The notes under the pieces were generated by a model. That model ran no database searches and had not been told where the DNA came from. It saw only the letters and a list, made by a program, of their open reading frames with translations. From an uncultured Flavobacteriales bacterium (GTDB lineage: Bacteria; Bacteroidota; Bacteroidia; Flavobacteriales; Schleiferiaceae): DNA of 5,554 bases. Below, piece by piece: positions 1 to 5,554 of the stretch (position 1 is its first letter; each line of letters opens with the position of its first letter). The stretch lies in contig CAIJMB010000153.1 of assembly GCA_903821715.1 (NCBI GenBank), positions 1 through 5,554 on the forward strand. Reading direction: 5' to 3'. The translations under genes were made by a program, and so were the position numbers.

Positions 1-138
1 CCAAAAAACTGCGCCGTCGCTGAGGTCGGTACGCGCACTGAAGTCACCGCTCCACTGCCCGCGATTGGGCACCACAAGGGGCTGTGCGCCGGCCGCAATT
101 GCCAGTACAAGCACAATTATAAACCCAAGGCGGCGCAT
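1..138 (-). CDS. Secreted protein, N-terminal fragment; DUF7948-like start (partial)
   Basis: Only the first 46 codons are present; the gene continues past the left edge. It opens with ATG at 138 and begins MRRLGFIIVLVLAIAAGAQ, a classic Sec signal peptide: two Arg, a hydrophobic core of about 12 residues, then A-G-A with probable cleavage before Q19. The mature part starts with V-P-N-R-G-Q-W (about residues 23-29), followed by alternating polar residues and D-G-A-V-F-W at the window edge. An N-x-G-Q-W motif just after the signal peptide, leading into 'gg-a-x-F', resembles the start of the DUF7948 domain of large Bacteroidota surface proteins, which often carry SBBP or PKD repeats and a T9SS tail. 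That assignment rests on about 25 residues and is tentative; the secretion call is firmer. The gene starts 22 bp after the methyltransferase stop on the same strand, so co-transcription is likely. No clear Shine-Dalgarno is seen. Confidence 0.72.
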   Translation of the reverse strand, partial: MRRLGFIIVLVLAIAAGAQPLVVPNRGQWSGDFSARTDLSDGAVFW

Positions 139-160
139 TACAGCAAGTTAGGCATTTCAG

Positions 161-1372
161 TTAGCGAATTCGGCGTGCAACAATGTAGGATTTGGCACCT
201 CCGGTTCCACGCTGCAAAGCGAACAAAAAGCGTTCCGAATCCTCGCGGATGCGGAATTTTTGACGCAGAACTTCGGCCTTTTCTGGAAAGTTTTTCGTGA
301 CAATACTTGCCGCTTTGAGGTCGTGGGGAATGCGGTCGTGAACCGATTCGACAACAAAATGTCTTCCGCCACGAGGGTTGGCGTTGGAGCGACTTGTGTA
401 CAGGCTCATACCCGAATGGATCGCTTCAAAACCCGAGGAATGAGCCCAGGAGTCACCTGCTCCTGCAGCGCGAAGTGCGGGGTCGGGGTCGTGAATGAAG
501 TTGAGAATCTCGGGCGCTGATGCCAGCCGAACGTCGGACGCCGAAACCCGGTAGGTTTCGATTCCGAACGGGTCTGTGTCCACCGCGAGCAACAGAGTGG
601 GTGCATTACTTGGTTGGTGCGGAATGCGCACCAGTAGTTCCTTAACCTCTCTCTTGCGGCTGAGGTATACGATGAGGTCGGCCTGAGGGAACAACCGCTG
701 CACCGCCCGGCGGTCCACCATCGGTGAAAGCTTGAGCAGAACAGTGGGCGCCCATGTGAGCCATTTTTCGAGGTGGTCGAGTGGGTTGGGCTCGCCAAGG
801 TCGCTAAAATCAATGCGCTTCCCCAACGTTTCGCGGCGTGATGGGTCTACGTAGACCACGTCGTAGTTCACTCCCTGCGGAAGGAATTGTTCAGCCTTGG
901 TCAGGTGAACCGTTCGTTCGGTTCCTCGACCGTTCCATTGCAAAAGTTCAACGAGATACGGGTCGGGTTCAACGCAGTCCACCCGCAGTCCAACCTGCTC
1001 AAAACCCCACGCATCGATCCCTGATCCCGCCGAGAGATCGAGGACGCTGTGCGCGGTTTGAGGAATCATGTGGGTTGCCTTCCAGATCGCAGTTGCCTCA
1101 GAGCTGGCCTGCTCAGCGTTAGCCTCTGGCGGCAGGGCGTACAGTGATTCACTAGCCAAACTAGGCCATTTTTCACTGAATTTATCTGCGTGCATCAGTC
1201 GATCTTGCTCAGCCCGGCTCAATCCATATCGACCCCAGTGAATGGGCCACAATGCCACGGGGGCACGGGCGCTGAGCTCGCGTCGGGCAGATTCTAGGAT
1301 TTCGGGACGAATCACGTGGCAAAGGTCGTGCAAGCTCTTGTGTGCCAAGGCGACAATCTGCAGTAAATTCAC
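161..1372 (-). CDS. Class I SAM-dependent methyltransferase with THUMP-like domain (PG_1098-like)
   Basis: A 403-residue cytoplasmic protein. The N-terminal 100 residues end in E-Q-A-S-S-E-A-T-A-x-W-K-A (about 87-99), matching the 'EQxSSExTAxYKA' signature of the PG_1098-like family. The Rossmann methyltransferase core follows: motif I VLDLSAGSGID (110-120) for the SAM loop, an acidic residue ending strand 2 (E135 in CVEPDP), and motif IV VDPSRR (175-180), this family's version of the catalytic-loop DPxRR. The C-terminal third (about 290-400) has the THUMP-like pattern: F-I-H-D-P-D-P-A-L-R-A-A-G, then SLYTS (323-327), then IVTKNFPEKAEVLR (357-370). Substrate is not known to me; a THUMP-like module suggests RNA, which is inference. 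The start must be GTG at 1372, because TGA lies four codons upstream in frame and the first internal Met is residue 60, after conserved sequence. It is divergent from the surface-protein gene, with 16 bp between start codons, and ends 22 bp before the secreted-protein gene. Confidence 0.93.
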   Translation of the reverse strand: MNLLQIVALAHKSLHDLCHVIRPEILESARRELSARAPVALWPIHWGRYGLSRAEQDRLMHADKFSEKWPSLASESLYALPPEANAEQASSEATAIWKATHMIPQTAHSVLDLSAGSGIDAWGFEQVGLRVDCVEPDPYLVELLQWNGRGTERTVHLTKAEQFLPQGVNYDVVYVDPSRRETLGKRIDFSDLGEPNPLDHLEKWLTWAPTVLLKLSPMVDRRAVQRLFPQADLIVYLSRKREVKELLVRIPHQPSNAPTLLLAVDTDPFGIETYRVSASDVRLASAPEILNFIHDPDPALRAAGAGDSWAHSSGFEAIHSGMSLYTSRSNANPRGGRHFVVESVHDRIPHDLKAASIVTKNFPEKAEVLRQKFRIREDSERFLFALQRGTGGAKSYIVARRIR

Positions 1373-1388
1373 GCACCGAATTCATGTT

Positions 1389-1445
1389 ATGCGTCCATTA
1401 GTTCTTGCCGCCTTGGCCCTCGCTTCAGTTATTAGCACTGAAGCT
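1389..1445 (+). other. Signal peptide of the large surface protein
   Basis: Residues 1-19, MRPLVLAALALASVISTEA: a short basic n-region (R2), an Ala/Leu-rich hydrophobic core, and T-E-A as the signal peptidase I site. The next residue is Gln (Q20), as commonly seen in Bacteroidota signal peptidase I substrates. There is no lipobox Cys near the cleavage point, so the protein is not a lipoprotein. Confidence 0.9.
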
Positions 1446-4400
1446 CAAGTAGTTTCTGCTCCTTGGTCGGAGTCATTTTCTGGAGTCGTCCTCGGAACCC
1501 CCAACTTTAATGCCGGATCAACGATACCCACAGGTTGGTCCCGTACCCCGGTAACTTCAGGAACCAACCCGTTTAATGCAAGTTATGCCTGGGGTGGGGC
1601 GGTAGGGTCAACTCACACGCGCGCAGGCGGCGGGGCAACGGGACCTACTGCCGACCATACCACTGGTACGGGCGGCTACGTATATGTCGAAGCGAGTGGC
1701 GGAACAGGCAACTCCGTTGCCAACTTGGTTACGCCGCCGATTTCCACACTCGGTGTAACCTCACCTGAGCTCGTCTTTTTTCGCCACCAGTACGGCACTA
1801 CACTAGGTAATTTTCAGGTATTGATTCGGGCGTACACTGCTGCCGGCACCGGAACGTGGACACCCATATTTACAGGCGGAAACGTCAATTTGGGTGATTT
1901 TTGGACTAGGGTAGCGGTAACGCTTCCAGCCGCATATGTGAATGATACGGTTGAAATCAATTTTCGTATGACTAAGCCCGCCGGTGGCGGAGGCCCCGGT
2001 GGCAACAACCAATTCGGAGACCTCGCCATTGATGACGTGTCTGTGGCGCAACTTAACACTTGTCCTGATCCACAAGATGTACAGGCAACTCGCCTCAGTG
2101 CAACCAAGATTTCACTTGCTTGGACCACGGGTGGTGCTACTTCATGGCGCATCGAGTACGGGACTCCGGGATTCACATCAGGTTCTGGAACCCAAGTGAC
2201 GGCGACGAGCAATCCGTTTACAATTAGTGGTTTATCGCCTTCAACAACGTACGAATTCCGCGTCAAGGACAGCTGTTCGGCCACTGACGTGTCAAATTGG
2301 TCCGCGGGCGATCTGGCGATGACTGACTGTGGGCCCGTTGCGAGTCCTTGGGCTGAGAATTTTGATGGTCCAAACTGGTCGGTTCCTGCATCACATTGGG
2401 CTTATGGCGGCATCGATACGTGCTGGTCGCGCCCATCGGGTGCCAACTATTGGTGGCGGCCAAATAGCGGTCCGACCCCGACTGGACTAACGGCTATTGG
2501 CACCGGTCCGAGTAGTGACCATACAACGGGTAGTGGCAAGTACATGCACGGCGAAGCCCAAAATGGCACGGGGGTAGCCTTGCTTCGAAGCCCGAATGTG
2601 CTGCTGGCCGGCCTGCTGAACCCCGAACTTCGCTTCTACTACCACCAGTTTGGGCCGCAGATCGATAGTTTGGTGGTCAAAATTTTCCGAAACGGAACCG
2701 AAACACGCATGTGGGGAAACAGTCAGCAAACTTCGGCAGCTACGGCGCCGTGGTCCGAGGCGGTGGTGTCCCTTTCAAGCTTTTTGCCTGATACGGTCCA
2801 GGTCCGATGGTATGCCTACCGCTCACCGAGCAACCAGAACCGCGTAGACGTTGCGCTAGACGATGTTTCTATCGCTAATCCGCCGGCCTGTCCCAAGCCC
2901 ACGAATTTGACCGTGACGGCAACTGCCCAAACGGCGGGTACCATGACGTGGAATCCGACGGGACCAGGAACCTATGAGGTGATGTACGGAACGTTGGGTC
3001 AAGTGCCGTTCACGGGCACGGTGGTCACGGCTACGTCGAATCCGTTTTCACTTACGGGATTGAGCGCGGGAACGACCTATGCAGTGGCGGTTCGAAAGGT
3101 CTGTAGCCCCACGCTCAAAAGCGCTTGGAGCACCATCGACACGTTGACCACATTGTGTGGCGTGGTCGTCGCACCGTACTTCGAGAATTTTGAAGTAGGA
3201 TTCAATCAGGGTCCTGCTGCAGGCCAGTTTTGGAATCAAAACTCATCGGTGGGTCCTTGCTGGACGCGCACTCCGCTGAGTTCACCGGCTCCTGCTAAGT
3301 TCCATTGGGGTGGGGGGCAAGGTGCTACGTCGACACCCAATACAGGCCCTGACAACGACCACACTTCGGGACTTGGCAAGTACGCCTACACGGAAGCGAG
3401 CTTCTCTACGGGTTCGCGTGTAGCCAACCTTCAGACACCCCAGATTTTGCTTTCGGGTCTGACGGCTCCCGAGCTGCGTTTTTGGTACCACATGGACGGC
3501 CAAGCGATTGGATCTCTTCGTGTTGAAGTTCAGACAGGATCCGTGACATCGCCCTATGTGGTGCTTGATTCAATAGTGGGACAACAAGGGAATTCATGGA
3601 ACGAGCGAGTTGTTTCACTCACAGGCTACATCAACCAGACGGTCCGAATTCGGTTCCGCGCCCGCGCACTACCCGGAAACCAAGGCCAGTTTGCGGACAT
3701 AGCAATCGACGACATGTCGGTGCAGAATGCTCCACCGTGCCCAGCGCCGACTGCGGCAACCGCAACAGCGTTAACGTCAACGTCGGTTTCGGTCCAAACC
3801 ACGCAGCTGAGTACCGGAACCACCATTATTGAGTATGGCCCAGTTGGCTTCACTTTGGGTGCCGGAACCCAAGTCACGACCACCTCTAATCCGTTTACCG
3901 TAAGTGGTTTGACGGCGGGGCAGGCCTATGATTTCTACGTGTTTGATTCATGCGCAGGTGGATTCACTTCGGCTGCATTTGGCCCCGTATCGGCGACTAC
4001 GTTCAATTGCCCGAATGGCTGCAACTACATACTCAAGCTTCAAGACTCTTTTGGGGACGGATGGTCGGCTGGAGGCGGTGCCGTGTACCACGCCCTTGAG
4101 GTCATTATCAACGGGGACACGACTTCATACACACTATTTGGGGCGAACGACACTGCGGCCACCTTTGCTATTCCGGTCTGCGACAACGACTTCTTGCAGC
4201 TTCGATTTGTCAATAGCGGAGTGTGGTCCGACGAGTGCGGATGGACATTGCGCGATGCAAGTGGAACACTTCTCCATAGCGAGGCTACGGGGGGGGCGAG
4301 CTTGACTACCGGAATCAAGTTCAGTGCTACCACCTACTGTTCGAATCCTTGCCCAACCCCTTCGGCAGCGTTCACGTGGACGACTACCGGATTAACATTT

Positions 4401-5327
4401 AGTTTCAATGCTTCGACATCATTTGGCGCTGTTGCTGCGTACAACTGGGATTTCGGAGACGGAACTACCGGAACGGGTGTAAGCCCATCGCATACCTACG
4501 CGACCTTTGGAGCCTACACCGTTCAGCTCATCATCACGGACAATTGTGCTCAGTCCGACACGCTAGTACAGCAAATTAATGCTTGTACGGGCACTGTAGG
4601 CGCACTGAATTACAGCGCCAATGGATATGCCGTGACGTTTACTGGTCCCGCTGACCCTGCTCAATTCACGAGCATAACTTGGACTTTTGGGGACGGAGGG
4701 ACCGGTTCTGGAGCGAATCCGACCTATACCTACGCGGGTGGTGGTACGTACACCGTAATCCTCACAGCCACTGATCTCTGCGGCAACACCTTTACCCAGG
4801 CGTTAACGGTAACAGTTTGCTCCAAGCCAACTGCAGACTTCACATTTAGAGTCCTCGTGTCCAACGGCAATGGAATGACAATGGAGTTTGATGCTTCGGC
4901 TTCGCTCGACGCGGTCAGCTACCAGTGGACTTGGGGCGATGGAAATGCCGGGACAGGTGGCCCCATCCGCAACTATACCTATGCCGTGGCTCAGCTTGGA
5001 TATTCGGTGCGACTCATTGTCAACAGTGCCTGCGGAACGAGCGACACGATCATACGCAGCCTTCGCGAATTGGGCGAAGTGGAATGGCAAAATGGAGGAA
5101 TGTGGGTACCTAACCCGGCATCACCTGGAACTCAGCTTCAATGGCTCGGTGCATCCGCCGTTCCCGTTTCAAAGGTTCAATGGTACGCCGCGGACGGACG
5201 CCTCGTCGCTCGAAGTCTCATCCAGGATGCGCGTATTGAGGTTCCGCAATTGCCCGAGGGTATGTACTGGATTGAATGGGAATCTATGAACGATCTGCGG
5301 CGCGTGCCGATCGTGATCCACCACTAA
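1389..5327 (+). CDS. Large T9SS-secreted surface protein with MAM-like/FN3 repeats, PKD domains and type A sorting tail
   Basis: A 1312-residue exported protein. Order: signal peptide 1-19 (cleavage T-E-A before Q20); three MAM-like plus fibronectin type III units at 21-314, 315-590 and 591-874; a Cys-bounded 'DSFGDGW' module at 875-984; three PKD domains at about 989-1066, 1067-1144 and 1145-1225, marked by WDFGDG, WTFGDG and WTWGDG; and a T9SS type A sorting domain at about 1238-1312. No enzyme domain or catalytic motif is recognisable, so an adhesive or structural role on the cell surface or in the matrix is the best inference. The tail means Sec export, then outer-membrane passage by T9SS with tail removal. 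The frame is open upstream to 1242, but that part lies antisense to the methyltransferase. ATG 1389 is the first in-frame Met preceding a signal peptide and is the clear start. Length and modularity are normal for Bacteroidota surface proteins. An 8-G tract lies at codons 967-970. No terminator is seen; the TerC gene starts 13 bp downstream. Confidence 0.96.
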   Translation: MRPLVLAALALASVISTEAQVVSAPWSESFSGVVLGTPNFNAGSTIPTGWSRTPVTSGTNPFNASYAWGGAVGSTHTRAGGGATGPTADHTTGTGGYVYVEASGGTGNSVANLVTPPISTLGVTSPELVFFRHQYGTTLGNFQVLIRAYTAAGTGTWTPIFTGGNVNLGDFWTRVAVTLPAAYVNDTVEINFRMTKPAGGGGPGGNNQFGDLAIDDVSVAQLNTCPDPQDVQATRLSATKISLAWTTGGATSWRIEYGTPGFTSGSGTQVTATSNPFTISGLSPSTTYEFRVKDSCSATDVSNWSAGDLAMTDCGPVASPWAENFDGPNWSVPASHWAYGGIDTCWSRPSGANYWWRPNSGPTPTGLTAIGTGPSSDHTTGSGKYMHGEAQNGTGVALLRSPNVLLAGLLNPELRFYYHQFGPQIDSLVVKIFRNGTETRMWGNSQQTSAATAPWSEAVVSLSSFLPDTVQVRWYAYRSPSNQNRVDVALDDVSIANPPACPKPTNLTVTATAQTAGTMTWNPTGPGTYEVMYGTLGQVPFTGTVVTATSNPFSLTGLSAGTTYAVAVRKVCSPTLKSAWSTIDTLTTLCGVVVAPYFENFEVGFNQGPAAGQFWNQNSSVGPCWTRTPLSSPAPAKFHWGGGQGATSTPNTGPDNDHTSGLGKYAYTEASFSTGSRVANLQTPQILLSGLTAPELRFWYHMDGQAIGSLRVEVQTGSVTSPYVVLDSIVGQQGNSWNERVVSLTGYINQTVRIRFRARALPGNQGQFADIAIDDMSVQNAPPCPAPTAATATALTSTSVSVQTTQLSTGTTIIEYGPVGFTLGAGTQVTTTSNPFTVSGLTAGQAYDFYVFDSCAGGFTSAAFGPVSATTFNCPNGCNYILKLQDSFGDGWSAGGGAVYHALEVIINGDTTSYTLFGANDTAATFAIPVCDNDFLQLRFVNSGVWSDECGWTLRDASGTLLHSEATGGASLTTGIKFSATTYCSNPCPTPSAAFTWTTTGLTFSFNASTSFGAVAAYNWDFGDGTTGTGVSPSHTYATFGAYTVQLIITDNCAQSDTLVQQINACTGTVGALNYSANGYAVTFTGPADPAQFTSITWTFGDGGTGSGANPTYTYAGGGTYTVILTATDLCGNTFTQALTVTVCSKPTADFTFRVLVSNGNGMTMEFDASASLDAVSYQWTWGDGNAGTGGPIRNYTYAVAQLGYSVRLIVNSACGTSDTIIRSLRELGEVEWQNGGMWVPNPASPGTQLQWLGASAVPVSKVQWYAADGRLVARSLIQDARIEVPQLPEGMYWIEWESMNDLRRVPIVIHH
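1449..4010 (+). repeat. Three tandem MAM-like + FN3 units (protein-level repeat)
   Basis: Units cover residues 21-314 (1449-2330), 315-590 (2331-3158) and 591-874 (3159-4010), a period of about 280 residues. Each MAM-like half begins A/S-P-W/Y-x-E-N/S-F, has a G-P-x-x-D-H-T-[TS]-G-x-G-x-Y core (Asp at 89, 377 and 657), a P-E-L-x-F-x-x-H strand, and ends in A-[IL]-D-D-[VM]-S. Each FN3 half starts at a Cys (225, 501, 784: C-P-x-P), contains [TA]-T-S-N-P-F-[TS]-x-[ST]-G-L, and ends near another Cys (314, 590, 874). The third FN3 has lost the usual central Trp. The units have clearly diverged at nucleotide level, so duplication is old or divergence fast. The family calls are by motif, without a profile search; MAM is the less certain of the two. 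Confidence 0.85.
4011..4340 (+). other. 'DSFGDGW' beta-sandwich-like module
   Basis: Residues 875-984, between the last FN3 and the first PKD. It starts P-N-G-C-N-Y, carries D-S-F-G-D-G-W at 886-892, then alternating hydrophobic strands, a C-D-N-D segment, a W-S-D-E-C-G-W segment, and ends at Y-C-S-N-P-C. I recognise this D-S-[FY]-G-D-G-W pattern from other Bacteroidota secreted proteins but cannot give it a firm family name. The Asp-rich loop could bind calcium, which is inference. The five or more Cys could form disulphides after export. Confidence 0.6.
4289..4296 (+). repeat. 8-G homopolymer tract inside the surface-protein gene
   Basis: Eight consecutive G span codons 967-970 (ACG GGG GGG GCG). 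Losing one G places TGA at 4303-4305 in frame almost at once; gaining one G runs to TAG at 4400-4402. Either way the PKD domains and the T9SS tail are lost. The tract is directly visible; slippage in vivo is a hypothesis. A second, interrupted G run (GGGGTGGGGGG) lies at about 3307-3317. Confidence 0.6.
4353..5063 (+). other. Three tandem PKD domains
   Basis: Residues about 989-1225. Each copy has an F-[TN]-x or Y-S start, the diagnostic [WY]-x-[FW]-G-D-G strand-turn (1020-1025, 1098-1103, 1180-1185), a [HY]-T-Y turn about 12-14 residues later, and a Y-[TS]-V-x-L-x-[IVA] strand. PKD domains are immunoglobulin-like spacers common before T9SS tails; here they would hold the repeat region away from the anchoring end. 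Copies 1 and 2 finish in Cys (1066, 1144). Confidence 0.9.
5100..5324 (+). other. T9SS type A C-terminal sorting domain
   Basis: Residues about 1238-1312. The domain opens with V-P-N-P-A (P1241-A1244), the usual PNP start of the Por-secretion tail. It continues with a K-V-Q-W-Y-A-A-D-G-R-L-V strand pair, then L-P-E-G-M-Y-W-I (the family's 'L-x-x-G-x-Y' motif), and ends in a short hydrophobic strand, V-P-I-V-I-H-H. In known T9SS substrates this domain directs outer-membrane translocation and is cut off by the PorU sortase. It is the strongest single indicator of Bacteroidota in the window. Confidence 0.92.
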
Positions 5328-5328
5328 C

Positions 5329-5336
5329 TACCTTTG
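5329..5336 (+). promoter_or_regulatory. Possible Bacteroidota -7 promoter element (TAnnTTTG) before the TerC gene
   Basis: TACCTTTG is an exact match to the TAnnTTTG -7 consensus of Bacteroidota primary promoters and sits in the 13-bp gap between the surface-protein stop and the TerC GTG. The -33 element is poor: only GTG at 5304-5306 in place of TTG, with a 22-nt spacer. A transcript from here would begin at about the GTG itself and have almost no leader. One or more chance matches are expected in a window of this size, so confidence is low. Confidence 0.28.
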
Positions 5337-5340
5337 GTGC

Positions 5341-5554
5341 GTGGAACTCGCCCTTGCCTTTTTGACGCTCGCATTCCTTGAGGTAGTCCTCGGAATCGAC
5401 AACATCATTTTTATCAGTATTCTCACCAACAAGCTGCCTGAAGAAATTCGCAAAAAGGCACGCACGTTGGGTATTGCATTAGCTCTCGTTTTTCGAGTGA
5501 TTATGCTGCTTTCAATTACCTGGATCATGGGATTTGAGCAGGAGCTCTTCAGCA
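5341..5554 (+). CDS. TerC-family integral membrane protein, N-terminal part (partial)
   Basis: The first 71 codons are present; the gene runs off the right edge. The translation has the TerC hallmark F-L-E-V-V-L-G-I-D-N-I-I-F-I-S-I-L (12-28), with the conserved acidic E14 and the D20-N21 pair within the first membrane helix, then the polar loop N-K-L-P-E-E-I-R-K-K-A-R, then a second helix (about 43-64) ending S-I-T-W-I-M-G. TerC proteins are inner-membrane proteins linked to tellurite resistance and, for several characterised members, to manganese export or metal supply to exported enzymes. The specific role here is not visible. GTG 5341 is the only reasonable start: TGA at 5314-5316 closes the frame upstream and no ATG precedes the conserved helix. 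The N-terminus is a few residues shorter than many homologues. It is 13 bp after, and on the same strand as, the surface-protein gene, so read-through or a local promoter could drive it. Confidence 0.94.
   Translation, partial: MELALAFLTLAFLEVVLGIDNIIFISILTNKLPEEIRKKARTLGIALALVFRVIMLLSITWIMGFEQELFS

Noticed and set aside
406..813. Open frame of 135 codons on the minus strand inside the methyltransferase gene.
   Set aside because: It is a shifted-frame shadow of the methyltransferase with Trp/Arg/Ser-rich sequence and no recognisable motif.
1338..1371. TTG (1338-1340) plus TAAATTCA (1364-1371) as a promoter for the surface-protein gene.
   Set aside because: The -7 half matches TAnnTTTG only at TA and TT, and the spacer (23 nt) is at the edge of the accepted range; too weak to list as a feature.
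1242..1388. Upstream in-frame extension of the large surface-protein reading frame.
   Set aside because: It would put 49 Arg/Ser-rich residues before a perfect signal peptide and lies antisense to the conserved start of the methyltransferase; ATG 1389 is the real start.
1814..2284. Open frame of 156 codons antisense to the first MAM-like/FN3 unit.
   Set aside because: It lies wholly opposite a well-supported domain region, has no family signature, and similar shadows appear opposite the other repeats (for example 3626-3883).
3928..4305. Open frame of 125 codons on the plus strand overlapping the third FN3 and the DSFGDGW module.
   Set aside because: It is an out-of-frame shadow of the surface-protein gene. 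It is only of note because it supplies the stop reached after loss of one G in the 8-G tract.
5291..5313. Inverted repeat CGATC...GATCG with an inner GGC/GCC at the end of the surface-protein gene, as a terminator.
   Set aside because: It lies inside the coding region, has a 3-nt bulge and no T-run afterwards, and can arise by chance; not a convincing intrinsic terminator.
5328..5528. Open frame of 66 codons on the minus strand opposite the TerC start.
   Set aside because: The plus-strand frame has the clear TerC hallmark; the antisense product is Ser/Arg/Thr-rich with no motif.

Overview
The window reads as a piece of chromosome from a member of the phylum Bacteroidota. Three things point there. 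A 1312-residue secreted protein ends in a type IX secretion system (T9SS) sorting domain. The truncated gene at the left edge starts like a DUF7948-type surface protein. The methyltransferase belongs to the PG_1098-like family, named after a Porphyromonas gingivalis protein. The window looks above 50% GC by eye, and I cannot place it at genus or order level. No RNA gene, CRISPR array, insertion sequence or phage gene is visible.

Layout from left to right. Positions 1-138 (minus strand) hold the first 46 codons of a secreted protein. Positions 161-1372 (minus strand) hold a class I SAM-dependent methyltransferase with a C-terminal THUMP-like domain, 22 bp upstream of the previous gene and probably co-transcribed with it. 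After a gap of only 16 bp, 1389-5327 (plus strand) encodes a large modular surface or secreted protein: signal peptide, three tandem MAM-like + fibronectin type III units, a 'DSFGDGW' module, three PKD domains and a T9SS type A tail. After 13 bp, 5341-5554 (plus strand) is the start of a TerC-family membrane protein that runs off the right edge. Coding density is very high: the intergenic gaps are 22, 16 and 13 bp, so most promoters must lie inside neighbouring genes.

Nothing shows a shared pathway for all four genes. The two secreted proteins fit the usual Bacteroidota export route (Sec, then T9SS for the large one), and both have Gln immediately after the predicted cleavage site. The large protein is most likely an adhesin or matrix-type surface protein, since no catalytic domain is recognisable. 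The methyltransferase and TerC look like housekeeping-type neighbours. I found no convincing sign of a new multi-gene system. The items most worth checking are an 8-G tract inside the surface-protein gene, where a one-base slip in either direction would remove the sorting tail, the back-to-back start codons at 1372/1389, and a perfect TAnnTTTG promoter-like element directly before the TerC start.
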